Assembly: GCF_900113735.1 (NCBI RefSeq) | Contig: NZ_FOQM01000042.1 | Coordinates: 1-61,045, forward strand | DNA from: Bradyrhizobium sp. Gha | GTDB taxonomy: Bacteria > Pseudomonadota > Alphaproteobacteria > Rhizobiales > Xanthobacteraceae | DNA: 61,045 nucleotides | Direction: 5' to 3' | In this document: positions 18,082 through 26,967 of the stretch, piece by piece | How positions within the stretch are numbered: position 1 is the first letter of the stretch | Layout of the letters: the number at the start of each line of letters is the position of its first letter | Made by a program: the position numbers and the translations under genes | The notes under the pieces: generated by a model | Told to the model about the DNA's origin: nothing | Seen by the model: only the letters and a program-made list of their open reading frames with translations | Databases searched by the model: none

Positions 18082-18978
18082 ATGAATCCGACCATGCGGC
18101 AGCTGGAGGCGCTGGTCCTGGTCTATCGCCTCGGCAGCATCACGAAGGCCGCGGCCGAGCTGCGCGTTACGCAGTCGGCGATCAGTCTGCTGATCCGGCA
18201 GATCGAGGAGAATTTCCAACTCAAGCTGTTCGATCGGACGACGCGCGCGCTGCATCCGACGGCCGCATGCAGGGAGGCGATTCCCGCGGCGGAGCGGATC
18301 CTGTCGAGCGCGCGGGGACTGTCGCAGCATATGCGCGACCTGGTCGAGGTGAGGACGGGCCGGATCGCCGTTGCAGTCTCCGCCGGCGTAGCCTCGGCCC
18401 TGCTGCCGCGCGTCCTGGCGAAGTACCGCTCCCGTCACCCCGCGGTGAAGATCGACCTGTTCGACATCGCTCCGGACGAACTGCTGCCGTTCGTCACGGC
18501 GGGGCACGCCGAGTTCGGCATCGGTAGCTTCGAGGACGACGGCAGGTCGGAGGCGCGGATCGAAACGCTCATGCAAAGCCCGCTTTCGGCGATCGGTATC
18601 AAGGACGGCCGCTTCGAGAAGCGTCGGCGCCTGACCTGGGACGACCTCACCGCCTCCGACCTGATCGCGATGCGCCGTGGAACGCGAATCCGTACCCAGA
18701 TCGACGAGGCCTTGTCACAGACGGGGCAGGAGCTGAGGCCCGCCCTCGAAGTCTCGCTCATCACGACCGCCCTCGCATTGACCGCTGAGGGTGCCGGAAT
18801 CAGCATTCTGCCGGCACACATGCTGCCCAAGGCGCAGTTTCCAACCCTTGCAGCCGTCCCACTGAGCCAGCCGGTCGTCAACCGGCACGTCTCGCTGCTG
18901 AGCCGGGCCGACTTTACTCTCTCGCCAGCAGCGGAGCAGTTTGCCGAGATCACAAGGCGCGTCCTGTCGATGAAGTAG
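18082..18978 (+). CDS. LysR-family regulator of the aromatic islet
   Basis: 298 residues. The N-terminal helix-turn-helix (RQLEALVLVYRLGSITKAAAELRVTQSAISLLIRQIE) is followed by a LysR ligand domain. It is divergent from the carrier-hydroxylase-ThDP run across 133 bases, so it is probably its substrate-responsive activator. ATG 18082 is used; the frame is open upstream to 17929, but that part covers the divergent promoter and is not conserved in style. Note TAAAGCC-type AT-richer leader sequence around 18030-18080, the only AT-rich patch nearby. Confidence 0.87.
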   Translation: MNPTMRQLEALVLVYRLGSITKAAAELRVTQSAISLLIRQIEENFQLKLFDRTTRALHPTAACREAIPAAERILSSARGLSQHMRDLVEVRTGRIAVAVSAGVASALLPRVLAKYRSRHPAVKIDLFDIAPDELLPFVTAGHAEFGIGSFEDDGRSEARIETLMQSPLSAIGIKDGRFEKRRRLTWDDLTASDLIAMRRGTRIRTQIDEALSQTGQELRPALEVSLITTALALTAEGAGISILPAHMLPKAQFPTLAAVPLSQPVVNRHVSLLSRADFTLSPAAEQFAEITRRVLSMK

Positions 18979-19061
18979 CGACCTGAGCGCGCTGACGATT
19001 CATCCCGATTCAGATCGCTCTTTAAGCCTTCGCCGATCCAGTCTAGCCGTCGGCGTCCTCT

Positions 19062-19649
19062 CTAGCCCTTCTCCCGCTTGCCATCCTCCAGCGGCACCAC
19101 GGTCGCCTTGCCTGACATCGCCGACAACGCCTCGAGCGCCTCCTCGCAGAAATCGGCCACCATCTGCTCATGCCGCGCGCCGAGGCGAAGCAGCAGCAGG
19201 TTGCCGAGGTCGAGCACGCTGGATGCCGTGCCGTCGGGGAATCGCTTTTTCAGGATCCGGGCGTAGTTCTCGTGCCGGTCGCGGTGATGCTCGAGGCGAT
19301 CCATCAGATCGGTGCGGATCGGCTCGATGTCGATGCTGTCGAGCGCATGCAGCCGCACCAGCAGATCGTCCTTGATCGAAGGCGGCGTGCTCGGCCGCGC
19401 GGCCCAGTGCCGCAGCGCTGTTCGGCCTTCGGGAGTGAGCGTATAGATGAGCTTGTTGGGTTTGCCTGATTGCACGACCTCGCGGCCCTGGATGTAGCCG
19501 CGGTCGCGCAGCTTGGACAGCTCGCGGTAGATTTGCTGGTGGTCGGCCTTCCAGAAGAAGCCGACGGAGGAGTCGAACGTCTTGGCGAGCTCGTAGCCCG
19601 TCATCGGACGCTCCGTGAGACATGCGAGGATCGCGTCGCCCAATGCCAT
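19062..19649 (-). CDS. PadR-family transcriptional regulator
   Basis: 195 residues. The N-terminal winged helix (LGDAILACLTERPMTGYELAKTF ... QIYRELSKLRDRGYI) is followed by the C-terminal dimerisation helices of the PadR/Vir-like group. It is divergent from the beta-oxidation operon and most likely represses it, with fatty acyl or aromatic ligands as candidates; this is inferred from position. Two palindromes lie in the shared upstream region. Confidence 0.88.
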   Translation of the reverse strand: MALGDAILACLTERPMTGYELAKTFDSSVGFFWKADHQQIYRELSKLRDRGYIQGREVVQSGKPNKLIYTLTPEGRTALRHWAARPSTPPSIKDDLLVRLHALDSIDIEPIRTDLMDRLEHHRDRHENYARILKKRFPDGTASSVLDLGNLLLLRLGARHEQMVADFCEEALEALSAMSGKATVVPLEDGKREKG

Positions 19650-19682
19650 GTGACCTGCCTCCCTGTTCTCTCACCAACCAGC

Positions 19683-19725
19683 TTGACTTTATGCGCATCG
19701 GCGCATATGCGTCAATGTGCATATG
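19683..19725 (+). promoter_or_regulatory. Promoter and PadR-type operators for the beta-oxidation operon
   Basis: TTGACT (19683-19688) and TATGCG (19706-19711) are spaced by 17 bases on the plus strand. Overlapping them are ATGCGC-ATCG-GCGCAT (19691-19706) and two CATATG hexamers at 19704-19709 and 19720-19725, 16 bases apart. Binding there would block the plus-strand promoter, as expected for PadR repression. Confidence 0.6.
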
Positions 19726-19821
19726 AGGCGGGGCGCGAGACCCCCCGAAATAGGCCCTTCGCGCTACTGTGCATGGGGTTGTTTTCGCGTTTTGCCAAAG
19801 CTGTTTGGGAGGCACCTGACG

Positions 19822-20205
19822 ATGACCGGCCTCGACTCCTGGTACGCTTACATGAAGTCCCACGATCACACGGCACTGTGGGACCTGCTGCATCCTGAGG
19901 CCGTGTTCGAGAGCCCGGTCGTGCACTCGCCGCAGCGCGGGCGCGACATCACGTTCAAATATCTCGCCAGCGCCGAGAAGGTGCTCGGCGGCCCGGGCTT
20001 CACCTATGTCGGCGAGTGGACCAGCGCCAACGGCGCCGTGCTCGAATTCAAGACCATGATCGACGGCATCGAGATCAACGGCGTCGACATCATCACCTTC
20101 GACAGCGAGGGACGCATCACCCATTTCAAGGTGATGGTGCGTCCGCTCAAGGCCATCAACATGCTGCACCGCCTGATGGCGGAGCAGCTCGCCGCCCAAT
20201 CCTAG
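19822..20205 (+). CDS. SnoaL/NTF2-like protein
   Basis: 127 residues with an NTF2-like alpha+beta barrel pattern (LDSWYAYMKSHDHTALWDLLHPEAVFESP ... GVDIITFDSEGRITHFKVMVRP). Such proteins bind or isomerise small molecules, but many have no known role. GGGAGG lies about 10 bases before ATG 19822. An upstream in-frame ATG at 19717 falls inside the operator region and is rejected. It is the first gene of the operon, 19 bases before the acyl-CoA dehydrogenase. Confidence 0.8.
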   Translation: MTGLDSWYAYMKSHDHTALWDLLHPEAVFESPVVHSPQRGRDITFKYLASAEKVLGGPGFTYVGEWTSANGAVLEFKTMIDGIEINGVDIITFDSEGRITHFKVMVRPLKAINMLHRLMAEQLAAQS

Positions 20206-20224
20206 AGAGCTCCGGGAGACCGCC

Positions 20225-22015
20225 ATGCCGATCTACAAAGCCCCCGTCGAAGACGTGAACTTCCTGCTCAACGATGTCTTCCAGATCGACCGCTACGACA
20301 ACCTCGCCGGCTTCTCCGATGCCTCGAGCGACGTGCGCGAGGCGATCCTGGGCGAAGCCGCCAAGCTCGCCGAGGAGGTGCTGCAGCCGCTCAACCGCGT
20401 CGGCGATCTCGAAGGCTGCAAGCGCGCCGATGACGGCAGCGTCACCACGCCGAAGGGTTTCAAGGACGCCTTCCGGCAGGTGGCCGAGGGCGGCTGGCTC
20501 GGCCTGTCGGCGCCGACCGAGTTCGGCGGCCAGGGCCTGCCGGTGACGCTCTCGCAGGCGGTCAACGAATTCCAGATCTCCGCCAACATGGCGTTCTCGA
20601 TGTATGGCGGCCTCACCATGGGCGCGACCGCGGCGCTGATCGTTCATGGCTCGCCGGAGCAGAAGCAGACCTACGTGCCGAAGATGGTCGCCGGCGAATG
20701 GACCGGCACCATGAACCTGACCGAGCCGCATTGCGGCACCGATCTCGGCATGCTCCGCACCAAGGCGGTGCGCCAGGCCGACGGCAGCTTCAAGATCACG
20801 GGCACCAAGATCTTCATCTCCGCCGGCGAGCATGACCTCGCCTCCAACATCATCCACCTCGTGCTCGCCCGCATCGAAGGCGCGCCCGCCGGCATCAAGG
20901 GCGTGTCGCTGTTCGTGGTGCCAAAATTCCTTGTCAACGCCGATGGTTCGGTCGGTGCCCGCAATGGCGTCGTCTGCGGCTCGATCGAGCACAAGATGGG
21001 CATTCACGGCAACTCCACTTGCGTGATGAACTACGACAACGCGACCGGCTGGCTGATCGGCGAAGAGAACAAGGGCATGCAGGGCATGTTCGTGATGATG
21101 AACGAGGCCCGCCTCGGCGTCGCCGTGCAGGGTCTCGCGCAATCCGAGGTCGCCTACCAGAACGCGGTCGCCTATGCCCGCGAGCGCATCCAGGGCCGTT
21201 CGCTCACTGGTGTGAAGGCGCCGGACAAGCCGGCCGATCCGATCATCGTGCATCCCGACGTGCGCCGCACGCTGCTCTCGATCCGCGCCTTCAACGAGGC
21301 CGCGCGCGCCTTCGTGATGTGGACCGCGCTGAAGAGCGACGTCGCCCATCGCTCCGAGGATCCGAAGGACAGGCAGGCCGCCGACGACCACATGGGCCTG
21401 ATGACGCCGGTGCTGAAGGGCTTCCTCACCGATTACGGCTTCGCCAACGCGGTGCAGGCGCAGCAGATGTATGGCGGCCACGGCTACATCGCCGAGCAAG
21501 GCATGGAGCAGTTCGTGCGCGATGCACGCATCGCGATGATCTACGAAGGCGCCAACGGCATCCAGGCGCTCGACCTCGTCGGCCGCAAGCTGCCGCGCGA
21601 CGGCGGCCGCGCCATCATGGCGTTCTTCGGCGAGGTCATGGCCTTCGCCAAGGAGAACGGCGGGGACGAGGCGCTGAAGCCTTTCATCACCCCGCTATCG
21701 ACCTCGCTCGGGCATCTGCAGCAGGCCACGACGTGGCTGATGCAGAACGCGATGGCGAAGCCGGACAATGCCGGCGCCGCCGCAACCGATTACCTGCATC
21801 TCTTCGGCTTCGTCGCGCTCGGCTACATGTGGGCGAAGATGGCGAAGGTGACGCTAGGGAAGATTGCCGCCAGCGGCGCGACGCCCTATCTCTCCACCAA
21901 GCTCGTTACCGGCCGCTTCTTCATGGAGCGGATGCTGCCGGAGACCGCGGCCAATCTCGCGCGCATTCAGTCCGGCTGCGCCACCATCATGGAATTGCCG
22001 GCGGAAGCGTTCTGA
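20225..22015 (+). CDS. Acyl-CoA dehydrogenase (FadE-type, 596 aa)
   Basis: Flavoprotein catalysing the first step of beta-oxidation. It begins MPIYKAPVEDVNFLLNDVF, typical of the long proteobacterial group with a C-terminal extension. Flavin-contact motifs include NLTEPHCGTDLGMLRT near 165 and GTKIFISAGEHD near 195. The catalytic glutamate lies in AMIYEGANGIQALDLVGRKL near 445. After about 470 comes the extra C-terminal domain. A GGGAGA ribosome binding site precedes the ATG. It sits upstream of thiolase and FadJ-like genes in one operon. Confidence 0.93.
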   Translation: MPIYKAPVEDVNFLLNDVFQIDRYDNLAGFSDASSDVREAILGEAAKLAEEVLQPLNRVGDLEGCKRADDGSVTTPKGFKDAFRQVAEGGWLGLSAPTEFGGQGLPVTLSQAVNEFQISANMAFSMYGGLTMGATAALIVHGSPEQKQTYVPKMVAGEWTGTMNLTEPHCGTDLGMLRTKAVRQADGSFKITGTKIFISAGEHDLASNIIHLVLARIEGAPAGIKGVSLFVVPKFLVNADGSVGARNGVVCGSIEHKMGIHGNSTCVMNYDNATGWLIGEENKGMQGMFVMMNEARLGVAVQGLAQSEVAYQNAVAYARERIQGRSLTGVKAPDKPADPIIVHPDVRRTLLSIRAFNEAARAFVMWTALKSDVAHRSEDPKDRQAADDHMGLMTPVLKGFLTDYGFANAVQAQQMYGGHGYIAEQGMEQFVRDARIAMIYEGANGIQALDLVGRKLPRDGGRAIMAFFGEVMAFAKENGGDEALKPFITPLSTSLGHLQQATTWLMQNAMAKPDNAGAAATDYLHLFGFVALGYMWAKMAKVTLGKIAASGATPYLSTKLVTGRFFMERMLPETAANLARIQSGCATIMELPAEAF

Positions 22016-22063
22016 GTCAGCTTCCGCGCTAACGAAATTCGAACAACAGATCAGGAGGGCATC

Positions 22064-23272
22064 ATGCCTGAGGCATTCATCTACGATCACGTTCGCACCC
22101 CGCGCGGCCGCGGCAAGGCGGACGGCGCTCTGCACGAAGTCACCGCGCTCGCGCTCGCCACCGTGCCGCTGAAGGCGCTGAAGGACCGCAATCATTTGCC
22201 GGAAGATTCCGTCGACGACGTCGTGCTCGGCGTGGTCGATCCGGTCGGCGAAGCGGGCTCCGACATCGCGCGCTTCGCCGCGCTGAAGGCGGGTCTCGGT
22301 GAAGCCGTGCCCGGCGTGCAGATCAGCCGCTTCTGCGCCTCCGGCCTCGATGCGGTGAACTTCGCGGCCGCGCAGGTGATGAGCGGTCAGCATGACCTCG
22401 TGATCGGCGGCGGCGCCGAATCGATGAGCCGCGTCGGCATCGGCGCCTCCGGCGGTGCCTGGCCGATGGATCCGTCGATGGCGGTGCCCGCTTACTTCAT
22501 GCCGCAGGGCGTTTCGGCCGATCTCATCGCCACCAAATACGGCTTCTCGCGCGATGACGTCGATGCCTATGCGGTGCAGAGCCAGCAGCGTGCGGCCAAG
22601 GCGTGGGACGAAGGCCGCTTCAACAAGTCGGTCGTGCCGGTGAAGGACATCAACGGCCTCACCATACTCGCCAAGGACGAGCACATGCGGCCCTCGACGA
22701 CGATGCAGTCGCTGGCCCAGTTGCAGCCGTCGTTCACGATGATGGCGCAGATGGGCGGCTTCGACGGCGTCGCGGTGCAGTCGCACCCCGAAATCGAGCG
22801 CGTCAACTACGTGCACCATGCCGGCAATTCGTCGGGCATCGTCGACGGTGCCGGCGCCGTGCTGCTCGGCAGCAAGGAAGCGGGCAGCAAGTACGGCCTG
22901 AAGCCGCGCGCAAAGATCCGCGCGTTCGCCAATGTCGGCTCGGAGCCGGCGATGATGCTGACCGGCCCGGTGGACGTCACCGAAAAGCTGTTCGCCCGCT
23001 CGGGCATGAAGAAGTCGGACATCGATCTGTTCGAGCTCAACGAGGCCTTCGCCTCGGTCGTGCTGCGCTACATCCAGGCCTTCGACATCGACAACGCCAA
23101 GATCAACGTCAATGGCGGCGCGATCGCGCTCGGCCATCCGTTAGGGGCGACCGGCGCGATGATCCTCGGCACCGTGCTCGACGAGCTCGAGCGCACCAAC
23201 AAGTCCACCGCTCTGGTCACGCTGTGCATCGGCGGCGGCATGGGCACCGCGACCATCATCGAGCGCGTCTAA
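22064..23272 (+). CDS. Acetyl-CoA C-acyltransferase (thiolase)
   Basis: 402-residue thiolase catalysing the last beta-oxidation step. The nucleophilic cysteine is in ISRFCASGLDAVNFAAAQV near residue 92. The C-terminal signature NVNGGAIALGHPLGATGA supplies the catalytic histidine, and the second cysteine is in LCIGGGMGTATIIE. CAGGAGGGC ribosome binding site lies 8 bases before the ATG. It is the middle gene of the beta-oxidation set. Confidence 0.93.
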   Translation: MPEAFIYDHVRTPRGRGKADGALHEVTALALATVPLKALKDRNHLPEDSVDDVVLGVVDPVGEAGSDIARFAALKAGLGEAVPGVQISRFCASGLDAVNFAAAQVMSGQHDLVIGGGAESMSRVGIGASGGAWPMDPSMAVPAYFMPQGVSADLIATKYGFSRDDVDAYAVQSQQRAAKAWDEGRFNKSVVPVKDINGLTILAKDEHMRPSTTMQSLAQLQPSFTMMAQMGGFDGVAVQSHPEIERVNYVHHAGNSSGIVDGAGAVLLGSKEAGSKYGLKPRAKIRAFANVGSEPAMMLTGPVDVTEKLFARSGMKKSDIDLFELNEAFASVVLRYIQAFDIDNAKINVNGGAIALGHPLGATGAMILGTVLDELERTNKSTALVTLCIGGGMGTATIIERV

Positions 23273-23290
23273 GGGTAGGGAGCAACCAAC

Positions 23291-25504
23291 ATGGCTTACA
23301 AGAATTTCAAGGTTGAGACCGATTCCGACGGCATCGCGCTCGTCACCTGGGACATCCCGGGACGTTCGATGAACGTGCTCGACGAGACCTCGACCAGCGA
23401 GCTCGACGCGATCGTCAAGGAGACCACGGCCGACGCCGCGGTGAAGGGCGTCGTCATCACCTCGGCGAAGGAAGCGTTCTGCGCCGGCGCTGACCTCTCC
23501 ATGCTCGAAGGCATGAACCAGGCCTACGCAAAGGTCTTCAAGGAGCAGGGTGAGACCGCCGCGAACCAGATGCTGTTCGAGCAGAGCCGCCGCTTCTCGC
23601 AGGTGCTCCGCGGAATCGAGACCTCAGGCAAGCCGTGGGCGGCCGCGATCAACGGGCTCGCGCTCGGCGGCGGTTTCGAGATCACGCTGTGCTGCCACTA
23701 TCGCGTGGCCGCGGAGAATCCCAAGACCCGTCTCGGCCTGCCCGAGGTCAAGGTCGGCCTGTTCCCGGGCGCGGGCGGCACGCAGCGCGTGCCGCGCCTG
23801 GTGCCACCGCAGGACGCGATGACGATCCTGCTCAAGGGCGATCCCGTTACGATCGAGAAGGCCAAGGCGCTGAATCTGATCCACGCCATCGTTCCGGCTG
23901 CCGAGCTGATCAAGGCCGCGAAGGACTGGATCAAGGGCGGCGGCAAGGCGGTCGCGCCCTGGGACGAGAAGGGTTTCAAGCTTCCGGGCGGTCCGGTGTT
24001 CTCCAAAGCCGGCATGATGATGTTCCCGGCCGGCAATGCGATCTATCGCCGCGAGACCTACGACAACTATCCCGCCGCGCGGGCGATCATGAGCTGCGTC
24101 TATGAAGGCCTGCAGTTGCCGATCGACGCGGCGCTCCGCGTGGAGTCGCGTTACTTCACCTCGGTGCTGCGTTCGAAGGAAGCTGCCGCGATGATCCGCA
24201 GCCTGTTCCTGTCGATGCAGGAGCTGAACAAGGGTGCGCGACGTCCGAAGGACGTGCCGCCGACGAAGGTCAGGAAGATTGCCGTGATCGGTGCCGGCTT
24301 CATGGGCGCGAGCGTCGGCTACGTGTCGGCCCGCGCCGGCCTCGACGTCGTGCTGATCGATCGCGACCAGGAGAGTGCCGACAAGGGCAAGGCGCATGCG
24401 CAGAAGGTGATCGAGGACCAGATCAAGAAAGGCCGCGCCAAGGCGGATGATGCCGAGAAGCTGCTCGCACGCATCACGCCGACCGCGGACTATGCTGCGC
24501 TGAAAGACGTCGACCTCGTGATCGAGGCGGTGTTCGAGGACCGCAAGGTCAAGGCAGACACCTTTGCCAAGGCGCAGGAATACCTGAAGCCGGACGTGAT
24601 CTTCGCGTCGAACACCTCGACGCTGCCGATCACCTCGCTGGCCGAGAGCTTCAAGGACCAGGGCAAGTTCGTCGGCATCCACTTCTTCTCGCCGGTCGAG
24701 AAGATGATGCTGGTCGAGATCATCCTCGGCAAGAATACCGGCGACGTCGCGCTCGCGACCGCGCTCGATTACGTCCGGCAGATCGGCAAGACGCCGATCG
24801 TGGTCAACGACACCAGAGGCTTCTTCGCCAACCGCTGCGTCGGCCGCTACGTTGCCGAAGGCAACGAGATGTTCCTGGAGGGCGTGCCGCCGGCGATGAT
24901 CGAGAACTGCGCCAAGATGGCCGGCATGCCGGTCGGTCCGCTCTCGCTGTCGGATGAAGTCGCGCTCGACCTCGGTCTGAAGATCATGAAGGCGACGGAA
25001 GCCGATCTCGGCCCGAACGCCATCAACCCCGATCAGAAGAAACTGATGGTCGAGATGGTCGAGAACCAGGGCCGCCTCGGCCGCAAGAACAGCAAGGGTT
25101 TTTACGACTATCCCGAGAAGGGCAAGGGCTCGAAGAGCCTGTGGCCGGGGCTGTCGGCCCTGCAGCCGAAGCAGCTCGATCCTGACACGCTCGACGTCGA
25201 GGAGCTGAAGCAACGCTTCCTGGTGGTGCAGGCGGTGGAAGCCGCGCGCACGGTTGAGGATCACGTCATCACCGACCCGCGCGAGGCGGATGTCGGCTCG
25301 ATCCTCGGCTTCGGCTTCGCGCCGTTCACCGGCGGCACGCTGTCCTACATCGACTTCATGGGCACGAAGAACTTCGTCGAGCTCTGCCACAAGCTCGAAG
25401 CCAAGTACGGCTCGCGCTTCACGCCGCCGAAGCTGCTGGAGGAGATGGCGGCGAAGGGCGAAACCTTCTACGGCCGCTTCGCGCCGAAGAAGGCGGCGGC
25501 CTGA
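23291..25504 (+). CDS. Bifunctional enoyl-CoA hydratase / 3-hydroxyacyl-CoA dehydrogenase (FadJ/FadB-like)
   Basis: 737 residues. The N-terminal crotonase domain has GADLSMLEG near 65 and NGLALGGGFEITL near 125. The NAD-binding domain starts near 330 with IAVIGAGFMGASVGY, and the C-terminal dehydrogenase domains carry the FFSPVEKMMLVE histidine region. It performs the two middle steps of beta-oxidation. It follows the thiolase by 18 bases, completing a dehydrogenase-thiolase-bifunctional operon. Confidence 0.93.
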   Translation: MAYKNFKVETDSDGIALVTWDIPGRSMNVLDETSTSELDAIVKETTADAAVKGVVITSAKEAFCAGADLSMLEGMNQAYAKVFKEQGETAANQMLFEQSRRFSQVLRGIETSGKPWAAAINGLALGGGFEITLCCHYRVAAENPKTRLGLPEVKVGLFPGAGGTQRVPRLVPPQDAMTILLKGDPVTIEKAKALNLIHAIVPAAELIKAAKDWIKGGGKAVAPWDEKGFKLPGGPVFSKAGMMMFPAGNAIYRRETYDNYPAARAIMSCVYEGLQLPIDAALRVESRYFTSVLRSKEAAAMIRSLFLSMQELNKGARRPKDVPPTKVRKIAVIGAGFMGASVGYVSARAGLDVVLIDRDQESADKGKAHAQKVIEDQIKKGRAKADDAEKLLARITPTADYAALKDVDLVIEAVFEDRKVKADTFAKAQEYLKPDVIFASNTSTLPITSLAESFKDQGKFVGIHFFSPVEKMMLVEIILGKNTGDVALATALDYVRQIGKTPIVVNDTRGFFANRCVGRYVAEGNEMFLEGVPPAMIENCAKMAGMPVGPLSLSDEVALDLGLKIMKATEADLGPNAINPDQKKLMVEMVENQGRLGRKNSKGFYDYPEKGKGSKSLWPGLSALQPKQLDPDTLDVEELKQRFLVVQAVEAARTVEDHVITDPREADVGSILGFGFAPFTGGTLSYIDFMGTKNFVELCHKLEAKYGSRFTPPKLLEEMAAKGETFYGRFAPKKAAA

Positions 25505-25510
25505 TCTAGC

Positions 25511-25620
25511 TCGTCATTCCGGACAGTCCGCAACGCGGACTGATCCGGAATCTCGATCGGCTTCGCTCGGCAACAATTGCGAGATTCCGGGTTCGCCGCG
25601 TCGCGGCGCCCCGGAATGAC
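25511..25620. repeat. Dispersed palindromic element between convergent genes
   Basis: Outer arms GTCATTCCGG (25513-25522) and CCGGAATGAC (25611-25620) enclose GTCCGC-AAC-GCGGAC (25526-25540) and the pair CCGGAATCTCG/CGAGATTCCGG (25545-25555 and 25580-25590). The whole can fold into a branched structure. It separates the FadJ-like gene from the convergent GST gene and probably doubles as a transcription stop. Confidence 0.8.
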
Positions 25621-25629
25621 AGAGAATGA

Positions 25630-26244
25630 CTACTTCGCCTGCGCCAGCCCTTCCTTGGCCAACGCCTCCTGCACCTTCGGCCGTGCCGCGACGCGGGCCT
25701 TATAGGCGGTGAGGTTCGGCATCGCGGAGAGGTCGAACTTCATGCGGTCACCCCAGGTCAGCATGGTGAAGAGATAGCCGTCGGCGACCGAGAACTGCTT
25801 GCCCATGAGGTAGTCCTTGCCGGCGAGCTGGCTGTCGATGTGCTTCAGCTTGCCCATGACGCGGTCCTTGAAGAACGCCTTGGCGTCGTCGTTCAGGGCC
25901 GGCGCGAACAGCGGGCCAAAGCTCTTGTGCACCTCGGAGGTCAGGAAGTTCAGCCATTCGAGCAGCTTGTAGCGCTCGGAACTGTCCCGCGCGGGGGCGA
26001 GTTGCTTGGCCGGGACCTTGTCGGCGATCATCTGGACAATGACCGGGCCTTCGGTCACGATCTCGCCGCTGTCGAGGCCAAGCGCGGGGACCTGACCCTT
26101 GGGATTGACCTTCAGATAGTCTTCGCCGTTCTCGAGCTTCTTGGCCCGGATATCGACCTTGACCAGCTCATAGGGTAGGTCGGCCTCCAGAAGCGCGATA
26201 TGGGGGGACAGCGAGCAAGCGCCGGGCGCGTAATACAGTTTCAT
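25630..26244 (-). CDS. gstA: Glutathione S-transferase, beta class
   Basis: 204 residues. The N-terminal thioredoxin-like domain begins MKLYYAPGACSLSPHIALLE with the beta-class cysteine at position 10. KGQVPALGLDSGEIVTEG gives the cis-proline and glutathione-contact region. The helical C-terminal domain has the SVADGYLFTML capping motif near 150. It conjugates glutathione to electrophiles in the cytoplasm. It is divergent from a MarR gene over a clear palindrome and close to gshA, so detoxification control is likely shared. Confidence 0.92.
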   Translation of the reverse strand: MKLYYAPGACSLSPHIALLEADLPYELVKVDIRAKKLENGEDYLKVNPKGQVPALGLDSGEIVTEGPVIVQMIADKVPAKQLAPARDSSERYKLLEWLNFLTSEVHKSFGPLFAPALNDDAKAFFKDRVMGKLKHIDSQLAGKDYLMGKQFSVADGYLFTMLTWGDRMKFDLSAMPNLTAYKARVAARPKVQEALAKEGLAQAK

Positions 26245-26290
26245 GGAATTTCCTCCTCTTGAGGCTTGGTAGGGGCGAAAGAACGCCTAC

Positions 26291-26330
26291 ATGCATCTGC
26301 ATCCAATAGTCAAGATTGATGCAGGTGCAT
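26291..26330. promoter_or_regulatory. Palindromic operator between gstA and the MarR gene
   Basis: ATGCATCTGCATC (26291-26303) and GATGCAGGTGCAT (26318-26330) are inverted copies matching at 12 of 13 positions, with a 14-base spacer. Each arm itself contains two GCAT/ATGC units. Its place in the 126-base divergent gap is what is expected for autoregulation by the MarR protein. Confidence 0.7.
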
Positions 26331-26370
26331 CGAGTGGGGTAAGAAGCGGACGACGAGCTTGAGCGGGACC

Positions 26371-26868
26371 ATGAAACGCAAACCATCGACCGAGGCAACC
26401 AGTGCCTGGATCCGCCTGATGCGGGTGCAGAGCCGCGTGCTCGACTGTGTCGAACAGGACCTGAAGAAGGCAGGGTTCCCGCCGCTGGCATGGTACGATG
26501 CGCTGCTCGAATTGTCGCGCGCGCCGAGCGGAGAGCTGCGCCCGGTGGAGCTCGAGCGGCAAATGCTGATCCCGCAATACTCCACCTCGCGCCTGATCGA
26601 CCGCCTGGTCGACGAGGGGCTCGCCTGCCGGCGCGAATGCAAGATCGACAAGCGTGGTCAATTCGTCGAGATCACGGAGGCCGGCCGCGAGTTGCAGAAG
26701 CGAATGTGGGGCGCCTACTCGGCTGCGATCGAGAAATATGTCGGCTCGAAACTCTCCGATGCCGATGCGGTCAAGCTCAGCGGTCTGCTCGACCGGCTGG
26801 GCTGCTCGTGCGGCGAGATGAAGCTGCCGCCCGTAGTCAACGTCACCGAACCTTCGCCGTCGCGATGA
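26371..26868 (+). CDS. MarR-family transcriptional regulator
   Basis: 165 residues with the MarR winged helix (LERQMLIPQYSTSRLIDRLVDEGLACRRE ... DKRGQFVEITEAGRELQKRM). ATG 26371 is preferred over TTG 26359. Cysteines near the C-terminus (RLGCSCGEMK) could sense redox or electrophiles, but this is speculation. The protein is flanked by gstA (divergent) and gshA (100 bases downstream), suggesting control of glutathione functions. Confidence 0.87.
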   Translation: MKRKPSTEATSAWIRLMRVQSRVLDCVEQDLKKAGFPPLAWYDALLELSRAPSGELRPVELERQMLIPQYSTSRLIDRLVDEGLACRRECKIDKRGQFVEITEAGRELQKRMWGAYSAAIEKYVGSKLSDADAVKLSGLLDRLGCSCGEMKLPPVVNVTEPSPSR

Positions 26869-26967
26869 TCGCGCGGCAAACCAGCACGTCTGCGCGCCCG
26901 GTGGGTTCGCGGACCATCCCCGCCACCCGCGCGCATTCGATCGAAGCGCTTTTGATTAGAGTTTGAT

